Shown: in pieces, positions 8,831 to 19,700 of the stretch
Numbering within the stretch: the first letter of the stretch is position 1
Layout: every line of letters begins with the position of its first letter
From: Palsa-872 sp036495195
GTDB taxonomy: Bacteria; Chloroflexota; Dormibacteria; Dormibacterales; Dormibacteraceae
Direction: 5' to 3'
Assembly: GCA_036495195.1 (NCBI GenBank)
Contig: DASXNH010000177.1
Coordinates: 1 to 22,570 of the forward strand
DNA: 22,570 bases
Notes under the pieces: model-generated
What the model was told of the DNA's origin: nothing
The model's database searches: none
The model's input: only the letters and a program-made list of their open reading frames with translations
Position numbers and translations under genes: made by a program

Positions 8831-10657
8831 TTAGCTCTCCAATTGCAACTGCACACTGTTCAGGGCCTGGTCGCGGGCGGACTGCAGCCGGTTGAGCGAG
8901 GCGATATCGGCCGCAACCTGATCGATGGTGGTGGCGGAGCGAACGGTCTGAGCAGGCGCGGTGACGACTGCTCCGGTTGCTCCCGGCTCGCCGCCAAGGA
9001 TCGCCGTGGCCTCGGCGACGCTGGAAAGGTTCCAAGCCTGCTGAAGTTGCGCGGGATTGAGGCCCGGAGCACGACCGACCGCGTTGAGACCATATTTGTC
9101 GCCGACCAAGCTGACGCCGGTGACGATGCTGCCGGCGGCGTTGGCGGCGACCACAGGGACAACGGGCTTGTGGATGTCGAGGGTTTCGTTGAGAGGAATG
9201 GCCGCCTGGATGGCGGCGAGGGAATCGATGCGGACGGATTGGCGATAGGGCTCGCGGCGCCAGCGCATCAGTTCCTGGGCAAGGCGCGGATCGGCGGCGG
9301 CGAGCAGACGGCCACACTCGAAGGCTGCGGCGTAGCTGATGTCTTCGGCGCCGGTTTCGGGCGTGACGCGGCGGCACTGGTCGGCGCTGTGGTACGTGAG
9401 CGGGTCGCGCGTGAGCGGCATGGGAACGAACGGGCCGCGGTACCAGACATTCTCCTGTACGCCAGCGCGATCCATGACGGTAACGGGAATGTGACCGGTG
9501 TCGATGACGGGCGGGTGGCCCTCGTCTTCGACGGTGCCCATGGTCGACACGTTGATGCGCTGCACGTAGTCGCGGAAGGTGCCGACGCCGGTGCATTCGA
9601 AGGTCCAGCTATAGAGCAGCACCAGTTGCTTGGTCTGAACGAAGATGCTGTAACCGGCGCTGGCAACGAGACCGACCGCAGAAACGACGTTGCGGTCGGC
9701 TTCGGTTGTAAGAATGGTGCTTTGTGTCGCGTTCACGAGCGTCTGCTGGGGGGTGCCGGAGTCCATGGTGGATGTGGCCTGCGTGGCAGTTCCCGCGGGC
9801 AGTTCGGCCTTGGCAGCGTTGGTTGCGCCGATCTGGTCGGCGCCCGCATTCACATCGATGACTCCAATGAAGAAAATCGGGTCGGCCACCGCCGGCGGAT
9901 TAGCCTGAACCAGGTCGGTACGTTCTTCGAGCGAGACAAGACACGCACGGAACTTGGCGTTGGGCGCGGGGATGCGGTTGCTCATGAGCACAGCATAGAG
10001 ACCGTCGCCGGAGGCGGCGTTGAGCTCCTTGTCATCGACATTGACCTGGCGAACGTGGGCCAGCAGGGTGAGTTCGTCGAGGCTGGGAAGGACAGACTGA
10101 AGCAGGCCGACCTCGACCTCGATGGAGTCGCAGACGATGCCGTCGGGAACCCCAAGGCGCTGGTAGACGTCAGAGGGGACGATGGATTTGAGCGGAACCT
10201 GTTGGTGAAGGGTGTACTCGCCTTCCTGGAACACGAGCAGCGCCAGCCAGGGAGCAGGCCCGTACTCCTGTGGTTGTCCCTGTACGGGAGGAAACGGGTT
10301 GGGTTGCGGTGTCCACTGGTCGCGGGTGGGCGTGCCGATGGCACTGGGGTCAGAGGTGAGCCGCCTCTCCCAGGGCAGCGTGCGGCGCGCGATCACGATC
10401 TGGGGGATAAATTCGTCGAATCCGCCGTGGCCGTTGCGCGGCGGATAAACGGCGGCGACGTCGGTGGCGGGGAGAGTGAAACGCGGCCCCTCGATATCGA
10501 AGTAGCCGCTGTCGGAAGAGAGCGGCGCCTGCTGGTTGTCATAAGTCACATTGGTGACCACGTCGATCCGATAACTGCCGTCGACCAGAGGCGGCGTGAC
10601 GCAATCGAACAAATACATCGATCCGACGGGAGGGGCGGGCGTGGGCGTAGTGCTCAT
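8831..10657 (-). CDS. Protein of unknown function with C-terminal coiled-coil-like segment (608 aa)
   Basis: The open frame extends upstream to 10987, but that stretch is a Pro/Ser/Arg-rich shadow of the giant gene. The ATG at 10657 has CGGAG about eight bases upstream and begins MSTTPTPAPPVGSMYLFD. The N-terminal third is beta-rich, with FIPQIVIARRTLPWER (about 80-96) and APWLALLVFQEGE (about 136-148). A central segment VLLYSWTFECTGVGTF lies around residue 345-360. The last 45 residues are Leu/Gln/Ala-rich with heptad-like spacing (IDQVAADIASLNRLQSARDQ), suggesting a short coiled coil. There is no signal peptide or membrane helix. I recall similar PWER and PWLALLVF proteins beside DUF6603 proteins in other bacteria, but have no function for them. 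It ends in TAA three bases before the 347-aa gene. Confidence 0.88.
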   Translation of the reverse strand: MSTTPTPAPPVGSMYLFDCVTPPLVDGSYRIDVVTNVTYDNQQAPLSSDSGYFDIEGPRFTLPATDVAAVYPPRNGHGGFDEFIPQIVIARRTLPWERRLTSDPSAIGTPTRDQWTPQPNPFPPVQGQPQEYGPAPWLALLVFQEGEYTLHQQVPLKSIVPSDVYQRLGVPDGIVCDSIEVEVGLLQSVLPSLDELTLLAHVRQVNVDDKELNAASGDGLYAVLMSNRIPAPNAKFRACLVSLEERTDLVQANPPAVADPIFFIGVIDVNAGADQIGATNAAKAELPAGTATQATSTMDSGTPQQTLVNATQSTILTTEADRNVVSAVGLVASAGYSIFVQTKQLVLLYSWTFECTGVGTFRDYVQRINVSTMGTVEDEGHPPVIDTGHIPVTVMDRAGVQENVWYRGPFVPMPLTRDPLTYHSADQCRRVTPETGAEDISYAAAFECGRLLAAADPRLAQELMRWRREPYRQSVRIDSLAAIQAAIPLNETLDIHKPVVPVVAANAAGSIVTGVSLVGDKYGLNAVGRAPGLNPAQLQQAWNLSSVAEATAILGGEPGATGAVVTAPAQTVRSATTIDQVAADIASLNRLQSARDQALNSVQLQLES

Positions 10658-10668
10658 CGGGCGGCTCC
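10654..10668. repeat. Direct repeat copy 2 (ribosome site plus start codon)
   Basis: Plus-strand tcatcgggcggctcc; on the minus strand it reads GGAGCCGCCCGATGA. It provides the GGAG-type ribosome site and ATG of the 608-aa gene. It matches 14 of 15 bases of the copy at 10722-10736, exactly 68 bases away. The two copies flank a heptamer tract, as a target-site duplication would. Confidence 0.75.
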
Positions 10669-10725
10669 GAGAGACAGCGGACGGTGGACAGTGGTCAGTG
10701 AACAGTGGATTGGCCTGTAGGTCAT
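10654..10725 (-). CDS. 23-codon linking mini-ORF created by the repeat insert
   Basis: The ATG at 10725 overlaps the giant gene's TGA (ATGA), and the mini-ORF's own TGA (10654-10656) overlaps the 608-aa gene's ATG (ATGA again). The peptide reads MTYRPIHCSLTTVHRPLSL plus four residues. GGAG sits seven bases before its ATG. The peptide is encoded largely by the heptamer tract and is unlikely to have its own function. It could keep ribosomes moving from the giant gene into the 608-aa gene. It may not be translated, since ribosomes could also start directly at 10657. Confidence 0.35.
   Translation of the reverse strand: MTYRPIHCSLTTVHRPLSLGAAR
10673..10707. repeat. Degenerate heptanucleotide tandem repeat
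   Basis: Five 7-base units in a row on the plus strand: gacagcg, gacggtg, gacagtg, gtcagtg, aacagtg. Read on the minus strand they are CACTGTT, CACTGAC, CACTGTC, CACCGTC and CGCTGTC. The tract fills the space between the giant gene and the 608-aa gene. Its unit differs from the tract at 3633-3667, but the period is the same. I recall very similar CCACTGTCCACTGT-type tracts scattered in acidobacterial and other genomes. Confidence 0.65.
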
Positions 10726-10736
10726 CGGGTGGCTCC
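10722..10736. repeat. Direct repeat copy 1 (ribosome site plus ATGA junction)
   Basis: Plus-strand tcatcgggtggctcc; on the minus strand GGAGCCACCCGATGA. It contains the last codons and TGA of the giant gene and the ATG of the mini-ORF. It is 14/15 identical to 10654-10668. If the 68-base segment is removed, the giant gene's TGA would overlap the 608-aa gene's ATG directly, the same junction type as between the first two operon genes. Confidence 0.75.
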
Positions 10737-13700
10737 TGTGAGGGCTGGCCTGGCGGCAGACTTTGAGGCCGGGCCGGCGGCCGTTGTATTCGGGTTGGCG
10801 ACCATGCTGACCGAGATGCTGCCGTCGGGGGTGAGTGGGCCATCGGGGACGATGTGCTCGGGGACCTTGCCTTGCAGGTCGGTCGCCCACTCCTGCGCTT
10901 TGCCGGGCATACCGACGACGCCCGACAGGCGCCACCCGGTGACGCTGGCGACGCCGATGGTGATGTGGCCGGCGGTGGGGTCGGCATTGCTGACGTCGTA
11001 GAGCAAAGCGCGGCGGCGTCCGCTGAGAATGCGGACAGGCGTGGAGGAGAGCGTGGCTCCCTGGCAGCTGAGGGCGAGATCGCCGTTGGCCGAGGCCGAG
11101 GCGTCCTGAAGGTCGAGCAGGATCATGACCACACCGATGCCGCTGGGCAGCCAGGTTTCGGTGCCGATCTGGTCGGCTACAGCATCGGAGACGCGAATCA
11201 TGGTTTGCGAAATGGCCTGGCGGTTGCGGATGGGGATGTGCGTCTGGGGCAGCTTCAGAGAAGAGCCGCGGCCGAGGATGGTGGTTGGGCCGACCTGGGG
11301 CAGGAGGTTGCCGGCCTGCCAGCCGGCGACGGTCTTCTTGCCGGCCGGAGCGGCCGTGAAGGCCACCGCGGCAAAGCCGGGCGCCACGGAGGCGGATCCC
11401 GCGGGTAGCTTGCCCAGGCACTCGATGGAGACCATGCCGCAATTGGCGGGCAGGGGCAGGGTAGTTTGTTCGGCGCCGGTGGGCGGCGCGGGTGGGTATT
11501 CGGCGTCAGCGAGAACGCTGCCGCCGCGGGTGAGGAAGGTGATGCGGAAGGCAGAGTCGCCAGTGATGATGAGCTCATCCTGTGCGCCGGCGGGCACATC
11601 CCAGATGTGCGTTGTGCCGGCGGGGACGGTGAGGCCGTTGCCCTGGAGGGTGGCGACGGCGTCGGTTAGTTCCTGCTGGTGGCCTTTGCCCGACGCCCAG
11701 CCGAGGTCGGTGGTGCGGAGCGTGTTGCCGGGCTTGGCGAGCCTGGTAGGTGCGGGCGCGGTGGCGGCGGTGACCCGGATGAGGCTTGAACCGATGGCAT
11801 TGACAAGGGGCGCGGCCATGCGTGTGACGCCTTGCGCGGCGGCGACGGAGGTCACGGTGGTGCGAAGAGTGGTCGGCACATCCCTGACCACCTGCGGCAG
11901 GCCGCGCAGCACGGCGCGCAGCCGCGGCTGGTCAAGCGCGACGGGCAGGATGATTGGAGGGCGAAGGATCACAGGCGGCGCGGGAAGGGCGGGCGGCTGC
12001 ATGGTCAGGCCGGTGGTGATCGGCACGACTAGCGGAGGCGCGGACCGGTAGTAGAGGAGAGCCCGGTTGGCGACGGGGACATTGCCAGTGGTGGGCAGGC
12101 CCGACGTCGTTCGCTGGTCGGCGAAGAAGCCGGTGGCGCCGGCGGTCATGGCGCTGGCGATGAGCAGAGTGCTGTTGGAGCCCGCTGCTGCAGTGAGCTC
12201 GGCCATCTGCACCGCGGCAGCGCCGTATGCTTGGTACTGCGCATAGGGGATGGTGAAGGGGGTGGCGAAGGGCAGCGGGCGGCTGTTGCCGGTGTCGTAG
12301 AGCTTGGCGATCGGGATCAGCGCGGACTTGCCTTCGTAGAAACAGAAGCCCTGGATAGTGAGGCCGACGACCGCGGGGATGGTGTTGGCGGCAGCGGGCA
12401 TGTTGGAGGGATCGTTCCAGTGCCAGGTGGCTTCCGACACCTTGCCGATGATCGGCGTCATGATCCAGTGCACGGTGTCGATCTGGAAATCCGGATTGGG
12501 GTTCGGATTGGGGACGCTGATGGGCGTCCAATTGGCGGGGTTGTTGACGTCGCCGCCAACGAAGCCGGAGAGCGACACGAACATCGTGGTGCCTACCGAT
12601 TCCTTGTTCATGGGCGCAAGGTCGATGGAGTGGACCTGACCGCTCTGGTCCTGGTTGCCCTTGACGAAGTCGGTGCTGCTGGTCGCGGGCATCTTGGTGT
12701 CGCACTGGAAGGAGAACTCGCTGACCATCTTCCAGGGCTTGTCGATGGTGCCGGGAGCGGGCGCGGCGCCTGACGGCGCCGGCGGGACGAGGCCGGTGAG
12801 CACGTTGACGCGGAAGGCGTTGCCGTTGGGGTCGTTGCCGTAGAGGTACTTGGTCGCGAAAACGTTGAAGTCGGTGATGTAGGGAGGCTGCGGGTTGGCG
12901 TTATCGCCAAATGCAACGGTCACGCTGCAGATGGCCAGATCGACGGTCGCGGTGCCGTGCAGCGGGGGGCCTTCGATAGTGAGCGAGGCGCCGAGCGAAA
13001 CCGTGACGCTGATGTCGACGCAGGCGCCGAAGAAGCAGATGTTGATGGAGAAGGTGGCCCCGACGGAGATGCCGATATCGATTTCGTAATAGAACGGGTC
13101 CCACGAGATGAGGAAGTCGGCGAACGCGGTGAACCAGACATAAGCGCAGGAGATGCCGTAGGTCAGCTCGAGGCGCCCGCCGGCCATGATGCAGGTATTG
13201 GTCAGCGCGAAATAGTTTTCGCCTTTAATGTTGGCGCCGATGGGCAGTCCCCAGCGGAAGCCCAGCCGCGGTACGGTGGGGAATTGCGGCGGGGGCGTGA
13301 AGTGGGGATTGTAGCCGCCGAGGGTCAGAACGAACTGTCCCTGCGAGAACCACATAAAGTAGGCAAAGCCGCCGGTGAGCTGGCAGTCCTTGTCGAAGAT
13401 GTAGGAGTTGTCAGTGAGCTGGGCCTGGATGGAGAGGACGCTCTCCGCCGAGGAGTAGCGGGCTTTGAGAGCCAGTTCGACGCTGACCAGCGCGGTGTCG
13501 TCCGAAGGGATGGCCATGCGTGCCACGCCGAGAAGGCCGATCTCGATACCTGCATCGAGTGCGACATAGACGATCGCGGTGACATGGACGATGACAAAAG
13601 TCGTGCCGTGCAGACCGACGGCTAGCCAGAGGCTGCCGCGCTTGGCCGGGATACTGTCGCGGATCTGCAGCAGCTCGCCCATCGGGTCGTTGGCCAGCGC

Positions 13701-16700
13701 GCCGCCGTCGTCGAGGGCCGCGACCAGAATGAAGTTGGGGATTTGGTTGATGTCGTCGGGGACGATGAGTTCACGGTTGTAGCCGACGCCCAGACCGATG
13801 GCCTCGACTTCAATGACCGGCGGAATGCCGATGATGATGAATAGGCCGGCAAAGATGAAGACACTGGTGTAGTCGCCCTGCGCGTCTGAGGGTTTGGAGT
13901 AGGCGCCCACGGCGACCAGGCCAAACTCGGTGATCTGGATGAGCAGCATGCCATCGTACTCGATGGCCGGGCCGGAATCGTTCTTGAGCAGCGCGCCGGC
14001 GATGGTAACGCCGGGCGTCTGGAAGCTGAGGGCGAGGCCCTTGAGGTCGAGCGTCCAGTCGCCGGGATGCATGAGCGACTTGAAGGGGATGGTGACGCCC
14101 AGCTCATCCACCTGGCCGGTGAGCGGGCCCACTTTCACAGTGGCGTCGAGGAGCAGGGAGGCCGAGGTGTTGCCGTTGAGGGCGATGCCGATCTGGTCGA
14201 GGTAGATGGGGCCGAGCGTCTGGTGGATGCCGATCCAGATGGGCTGATCGTTGCCGGAGAATAGGATGTGGAAGGTGCTGTCGCCCGACGGCGCCGACCA
14301 GTACCACGCGGCCACATCGATGGCTGGATTGGGCGGCTGGCTGTCGCCGGTGCCGTTGCCGCCCGTGCCGCCTCCCCCGAGGAGGCCAGCCGCGACGGGG
14401 TTGTTGCCGCCCACGTTGCCGCCGGTGGCCTGCGAGAGCGGCAGGCCGAGTTGATCGATCTCCGCGCCCACGCCGGGTGAGTCGAAGTTGAAGCCGCTGG
14501 CGAATTCGCCGTGGAAGAACGAGTAGAGACTGACGCCGCCCATGCGGAAGCCATTCGAATTGACCAGCGGGGCGTCGTTGGCTCCGGTGAGGCCGAGACC
14601 GAGGCCGGCCGCGGTGATGCCGGGGCTGAAGGTGAAATTGCCGCCGCCGGACTGGAAGGCGTAGACGGTGACTCCGGCATCGAACATGGCTCCCCAGGCG
14701 GTGGGCGCGCCGAAAAGCATGGAAAGGTCGTAATCACCGATGGTGAAGGCTTGGCTACCCTGGATGCGTACGCCCAGGCGGCCGGAGTCGTTGGCGAGAT
14801 AGAGATTGAGCGTGCTGGTGAGCGGCAGCTTCACACCGGTGGCGAGCGTGCTGAGCAGCCCGGTCACCACCGCGGTGATGCTGGGGAAGCTGGGATTGAC
14901 GGCGAGACTGCCGCCGCTGGGCACGGCGATCTGAGAGCCGGTGAGGGCAGCCTGCACGGTCGGGCCGCCGGTCCAGAGCGTAGTAGAGAACTTGTCGTGG
15001 ACTGCCGCGAGCACCGTGTTGCCCACAAGGGGGATGAGGAACTGTTCGATGAGGGCGACGGGGCCACCTGCGGCCATGTGCAGCGCGGGCGGGATGAAGT
15101 CGATGGTGACGGGGCCGGTGGAGAAGGTGCTTCCCGATCCCGAGGCCAACGGATAGAACTCGAGCTGGAAGCTGGTGCCATTCTCGGTCAGAGAGAGGGT
15201 GGGGGCGAGAGGGATGCCGAGGGCGGTGTCGAGATGGACGCCGAGTGCGGCAGAGACGGAGACCGAGCCAGCGGCGTATCCGCCGGACGCGGTGATGCCG
15301 AGCGCGCCGTCGCCGAGCTTGAAGTCGGCGAGGCCCACGGTAGCGGTGGGGCCTGTGGCGTCCCAGCCGAGGGCGACATTGATGGTGCCCGAGTCAGCGC
15401 CCGACAGCGCCAGCGACCAGGTGATGATGCCTGCATTGGGGCCGGTGCCGGCGCTGACCGAGCCGGGCAGGATTCCCGCCAAGGGCGAACCTCCGCTGAA
15501 GACGCCGGCGATGGCGGTGGCGATGGAGCCGCGCTGCGCTGCGGTGAAACCCGAGAGGAAGGTGCCGTTGAGCATCGACTTGAGCGTGTCGGCGTGGGCG
15601 GCGAATCCGCCCACGGTGTCGTAGATGTCGAGCGCGGCGGCCACGTCGAGGGTAAGCGTCGTGACGGTGGATGGGCCGATGGCAGTGACGGCGGCATCGA
15701 GGACCTGGGGCAGGAGGGCTTCGGCAGCGCCGGCGAGTGCTCCCAGGCCGCTGAAGGTGGGCAGAATCTGGATGGGCGGAGTCGCCGGAGTGCTGACCGG
15801 CGCGATGGAGAGCGTAACCCCGGCTGAGCTGCCTCCGAAGTTGATGGTGATGCTGCTCCACGCGCCAGCCACCGCCGCCGGCAAAGGAATCGTGACGGAA
15901 ACGGAGCCTGTGGGGCTGGGGTGGATAAGCTTGTCGAACGAGACGCCGCCGGTGAGGTTGACCACGCCGCCGATGTCGGCGGTGGTGGCGAGCTGAACCT
16001 TGACCGGGTCGGCGTCGGTGCCGGCTCCGCTGGCGGTGAGCTGCAGGTTGCCGGGAAGAGTGAGGCCCGGGCCGACGGGAAGTCCAGCGATGTTGCCGAT
16101 GAACTGGAGCAGCTTGGTGAGCTTAGTGGAGTCGAGCCCGCCGTTGCCGTTGCCCAGCGCTCCAGCCTGGGTGAGCACGGACGACATCGAGGTGAAGAAC
16201 GTGTCGATGGGGCCGATGGTGATGCCGGGTCCGGCGAGAGCCTCGAGGACCGCCGAAGCCCCACCGGAGAAGAGCATGCGCGGGAGCGCATTGCTGAGTG
16301 CAGCCTGCAACGTGGACGCGCTGGGCGGCGGACGAAGCGTGATGGGAACAAGCCAGGGCTGAGCGGCGGCGGTGAGCTGGTCGGTGGAGCTGGACCACGC
16401 AAGGGTGAAGGCTCCGAGGTTCAGCACGGCGTCGAGGGTGGGTGTGAAGGCCGGGACAGCGACGTTGGCATCGAGCGTGATGCTGGTGTTGGAGGCGATG
16501 GTCCAGGAGGCGCTGCCGGTTCCGGTGCTCGATCCACTGACTGACCGAGTGCGCAGGCCGATGGTCCATGGCGTGGGCAGCAGGTAGATTTCGAGTGGCA
16601 GGGCCCCGAGGGGCAGCATCCACTCGGGGGTTGCGGTGACGCCGCGGCTGGGAATGACGACGGTCGTCGCGGTGAAGCCGGCGAAGCTGGTTGCGGCGTT

Positions 16701-19700
16701 GAGGGCGGCGGTGAGCTGGGTACCAAGATAGCCGGCGGCATCGGCGGTGATGGCGTTGTAGGCGTCGGCGGAGATGCCGATGCCGCCGTGACTGTCGACC
16801 ACCGCCACATTGAGGGCTTGCAACGTCCTGAGGAGGAGGCCGGCGGGCGAGGTCGGCGGGGGCGCGGGGTTGCTGATGGTCTGGAGCACTGCGCCAAGCA
16901 GGGTCTGGGCGTTGGCGTCGGTAAACGACGCCAGGTCGATGACCGGGCCGTGGGACGAGACCTGGTGGAGGTTGACGATGGGGTCAACCTTGAAGGTGCC
17001 GCCGGAGGTGTAGATATCGGCACCGATCTCGGCCCAGCGGACGCGCACATCGACCGGCGGCATGCCAGCGCCGACAAAGGAACTCGAAGCGCCGACCAGC
17101 CATCCGCCGGGATTGGTGAGCGCGGCGCGAATGTGCAGTGCATGCGCAGGATGCGGAGGCGTGGGCGGGGCCGATTGCAGCGGGATCTGGAACAGGTCGC
17201 CGCGCACCGTGGAATCCACCGCGAAGTTGCCCGCGGTGGTGGCCAGGTTGACGTGGGCGCGGGCGCCGAAGGCGATGTGCGTGGGTGGGGGCGGGCTGGT
17301 GCCGGGGTTAGCGGCGGAGTTGGCGAGCGCGGACAGGGCCGGCTTGAGCAGGTCGAGGAGGCTTCCGCTGAGCTGGCTGCCGATGGCGAGCACGGGGTGG
17401 CCACCAGAGTCGATGCTGGCCGGTGCAGTGATGGGCGCGGGGAATGATCCGGCGGGGAAAGGAGAGGCGGTGGCAAGCGCACCGACGGAGGCCGGAGGTT
17501 TGTAGCCGTCGAGAGCGAGGACAAGGAAGTCGAGGGCATCGCGGAGGGGACCGGAGGCGATCTGGGGGCGCAGAAGCTGGATGACGCGCAAGGCGTCGCC
17601 CATCCGCGCGTCGGACAGGAATGGAACGGTGGAGCCGAGGTGCGGCGTGCCGAGCGTGATGAGGCCCTGGACCAGCGTGGGATTGGCGGCGGTAAAGGCG
17701 AGCGCGGCCACTCCCGCTGTCGAGTGAGCGACGAGGGTGACAGCAGTCGCGCCGTTGAGTTGCTGTACGCGGGCGACGAGTTTGCCGATCTGCGTGGTCA
17801 GAGACGGCAGCTTGCCGGTGCCGTCGTCGCCGAGGTCGGCGGTGTACCACGAGGCTTGGGCGGTGATGGTGGTCAGATCGACGGTAGTTGGATCGATCCC
17901 CGGAACACGGAGGTTGAAATTGGTGTTGGCGGCGGTGGTGCCGTGGAGGCCGGGGTCGGCCAGCAACGCGGTCCAGATGGTGTGATCGCTGAAGGCGGGG
18001 CCGAGAAGAAGAACCGTGCGTGCGTTTCCGGCGCCGCCGGCGAGCGAATCGACCTCGGCGAGGATCTGCGAGATTGCGGCCGGGTCGGAGGTTTGCGTCG
18101 AGTGAGCACTGGAGAGGGTGGTGCCGGCCGTCCAGTTGGGGCTTGTGGGTACCTGCGAGGCAAGCGGAACGACGCCGTCCCCCGTGGCAAAGAAGGCCGA
18201 GAGCGAATTGAGTGCGTTGGCCAGAAGGCCGGCATCGTTGTTGGCCAGGCCGTTGCTGAGTGTGGGCAGGAAGCCGGCCACATTCTGCGCCACCTGAAGC
18301 AGGGTGAAGAAGTTCGCGGCGCCGGTGGCCGCGGCGATGAACGGAGTGGCCCAGTTGGGCGGCGGGCCGGCGGGTTCGAGCCAGACCAGGGCGTCGATGT
18401 TGGCGGTCGCCGTGGTAGTGATCGGCAAAGCCCATGGGTCGTCGTAGGTGCCCGAGCCCGAGATGGGCAGGCTGAATCCGGCAAGCGGGTTGCCGGGCGT
18501 GGAGGGCAACGCATCAGAGAGCAGCCCGCGCAGCCAGGGGAAGATCTGGGGCAGGAACGCTCGGCCGTCCGCAGACACGCCGTTGGCGATGGATTGGAGC
18601 CAGTTGCGCAGCGCGGTGAAGGGATCGCTGAGCAGCGAACCGGGAGCGCCGGGATCGGCGAGCGCAGGCCAGTCGGCGGAGAGGCCATCGAGGCTGCCGT
18701 GCACCCCCAGCAAGCCGGCGAGCGTGAAAGCTGGCATTCCGCCCCACGAAGACAGCGCGCGCGCCAGTACCATGCGCAGCAGCAGTTCGAGGTTGGGGAT
18801 GGTGATGCCGAAGTCTGCGGCGATGGCGGCGGGGTTGGTGACATCGAAGGGCGCGGCGAGCGGGAAGCCGATGGCGGGCACGTTGATCGTCGTGCCGTTG
18901 AAGGTGAGCGCGACGTTCTGGAGCCCGGCGGACCAGGTTAATGGCGAGCCGGGGATAAAGGTCATGTCGGCCGCGAAGTCGGCGATGGTGAGCGTGAGGC
19001 CGGCGATGGGCGGGATGGTCGGGATCGGCTGCACCCCAACATGCGCGTGCTGGCCGGCCATGAGAGAAACAGTTCCGGCGCCCGACTGCGGCAGATCGAA
19101 GGCCAGCAGTTCGGCGAGCCAGTAGATCTCCGCAGGAGATTGCGAGAACGAGGCGCGCAGGCCGAGGCGCAGCTTCTGGGGATCGGTGGCAACGCCACTG
19201 GTCTGGTCGTTCCACGCGGCGATCTCGATGTGGAACGTGGAGGGCGGCGCGAGTTCGAGAACCCATGGGTCGTTGCGCTTGCCCGAGCCTGTGACAGCGG
19301 TGGCGATTCCAACCAGGCCACCGACTTCTTCGAGCATGTGCGACCACGGGTGAGCGTTGTCGAGAAGCACGGCGCGATGCAGGGCGGCGATGGCGCGCGC
19401 GGGGTTCGAGACGAGCTGGGTGAAATCGAGCGTGTGCGGCGAGGTGGGATCGTTGGCGGGCGGAATGATACCCACCAGGGCAGCGAGATTGCTTCCCGGG
19501 CTCGTGCTGCCCAAGTAGCCCTTGATAGTGTTGGCGATGGTTGCCGAGACGTCGCTGGCCACGCTGTCGGCATTGGTCAGATCGACCTTGTCGTAGTGGG
19601 TGGTGGTGCCGAGGAGGGTGAAGTCGACGCCATCGAGTTCGAACAGGGGCTGGAGGGCGGAGCCTGTCCAGGTGAACCCGGAGCGGAACGACTGCACGGT

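Noticed and set aside
8705..10720. 671-codon open frame on the plus strand
   Set aside because: It lies wholly antisense to the 608-aa gene and its neighbour, is Gly/Arg/Asp-rich as expected for the complement of GC-rich coding DNA, and shows no domain motifs.
10658..10987. Longer start for the 608-aa protein at 10987
   Set aside because: The 110 added residues are Pro/Ser-rich and antisensical to sense-frame constraint: they overlap the coding end of the giant gene in another frame. The ATG at 10657 has its own ribosome site.
14511..15827. 438-codon plus-strand open frame
   Set aside because: Antisense to the giant gene, with a very Gly/Glu/Arg-rich low-complexity product; a GC-driven shadow.
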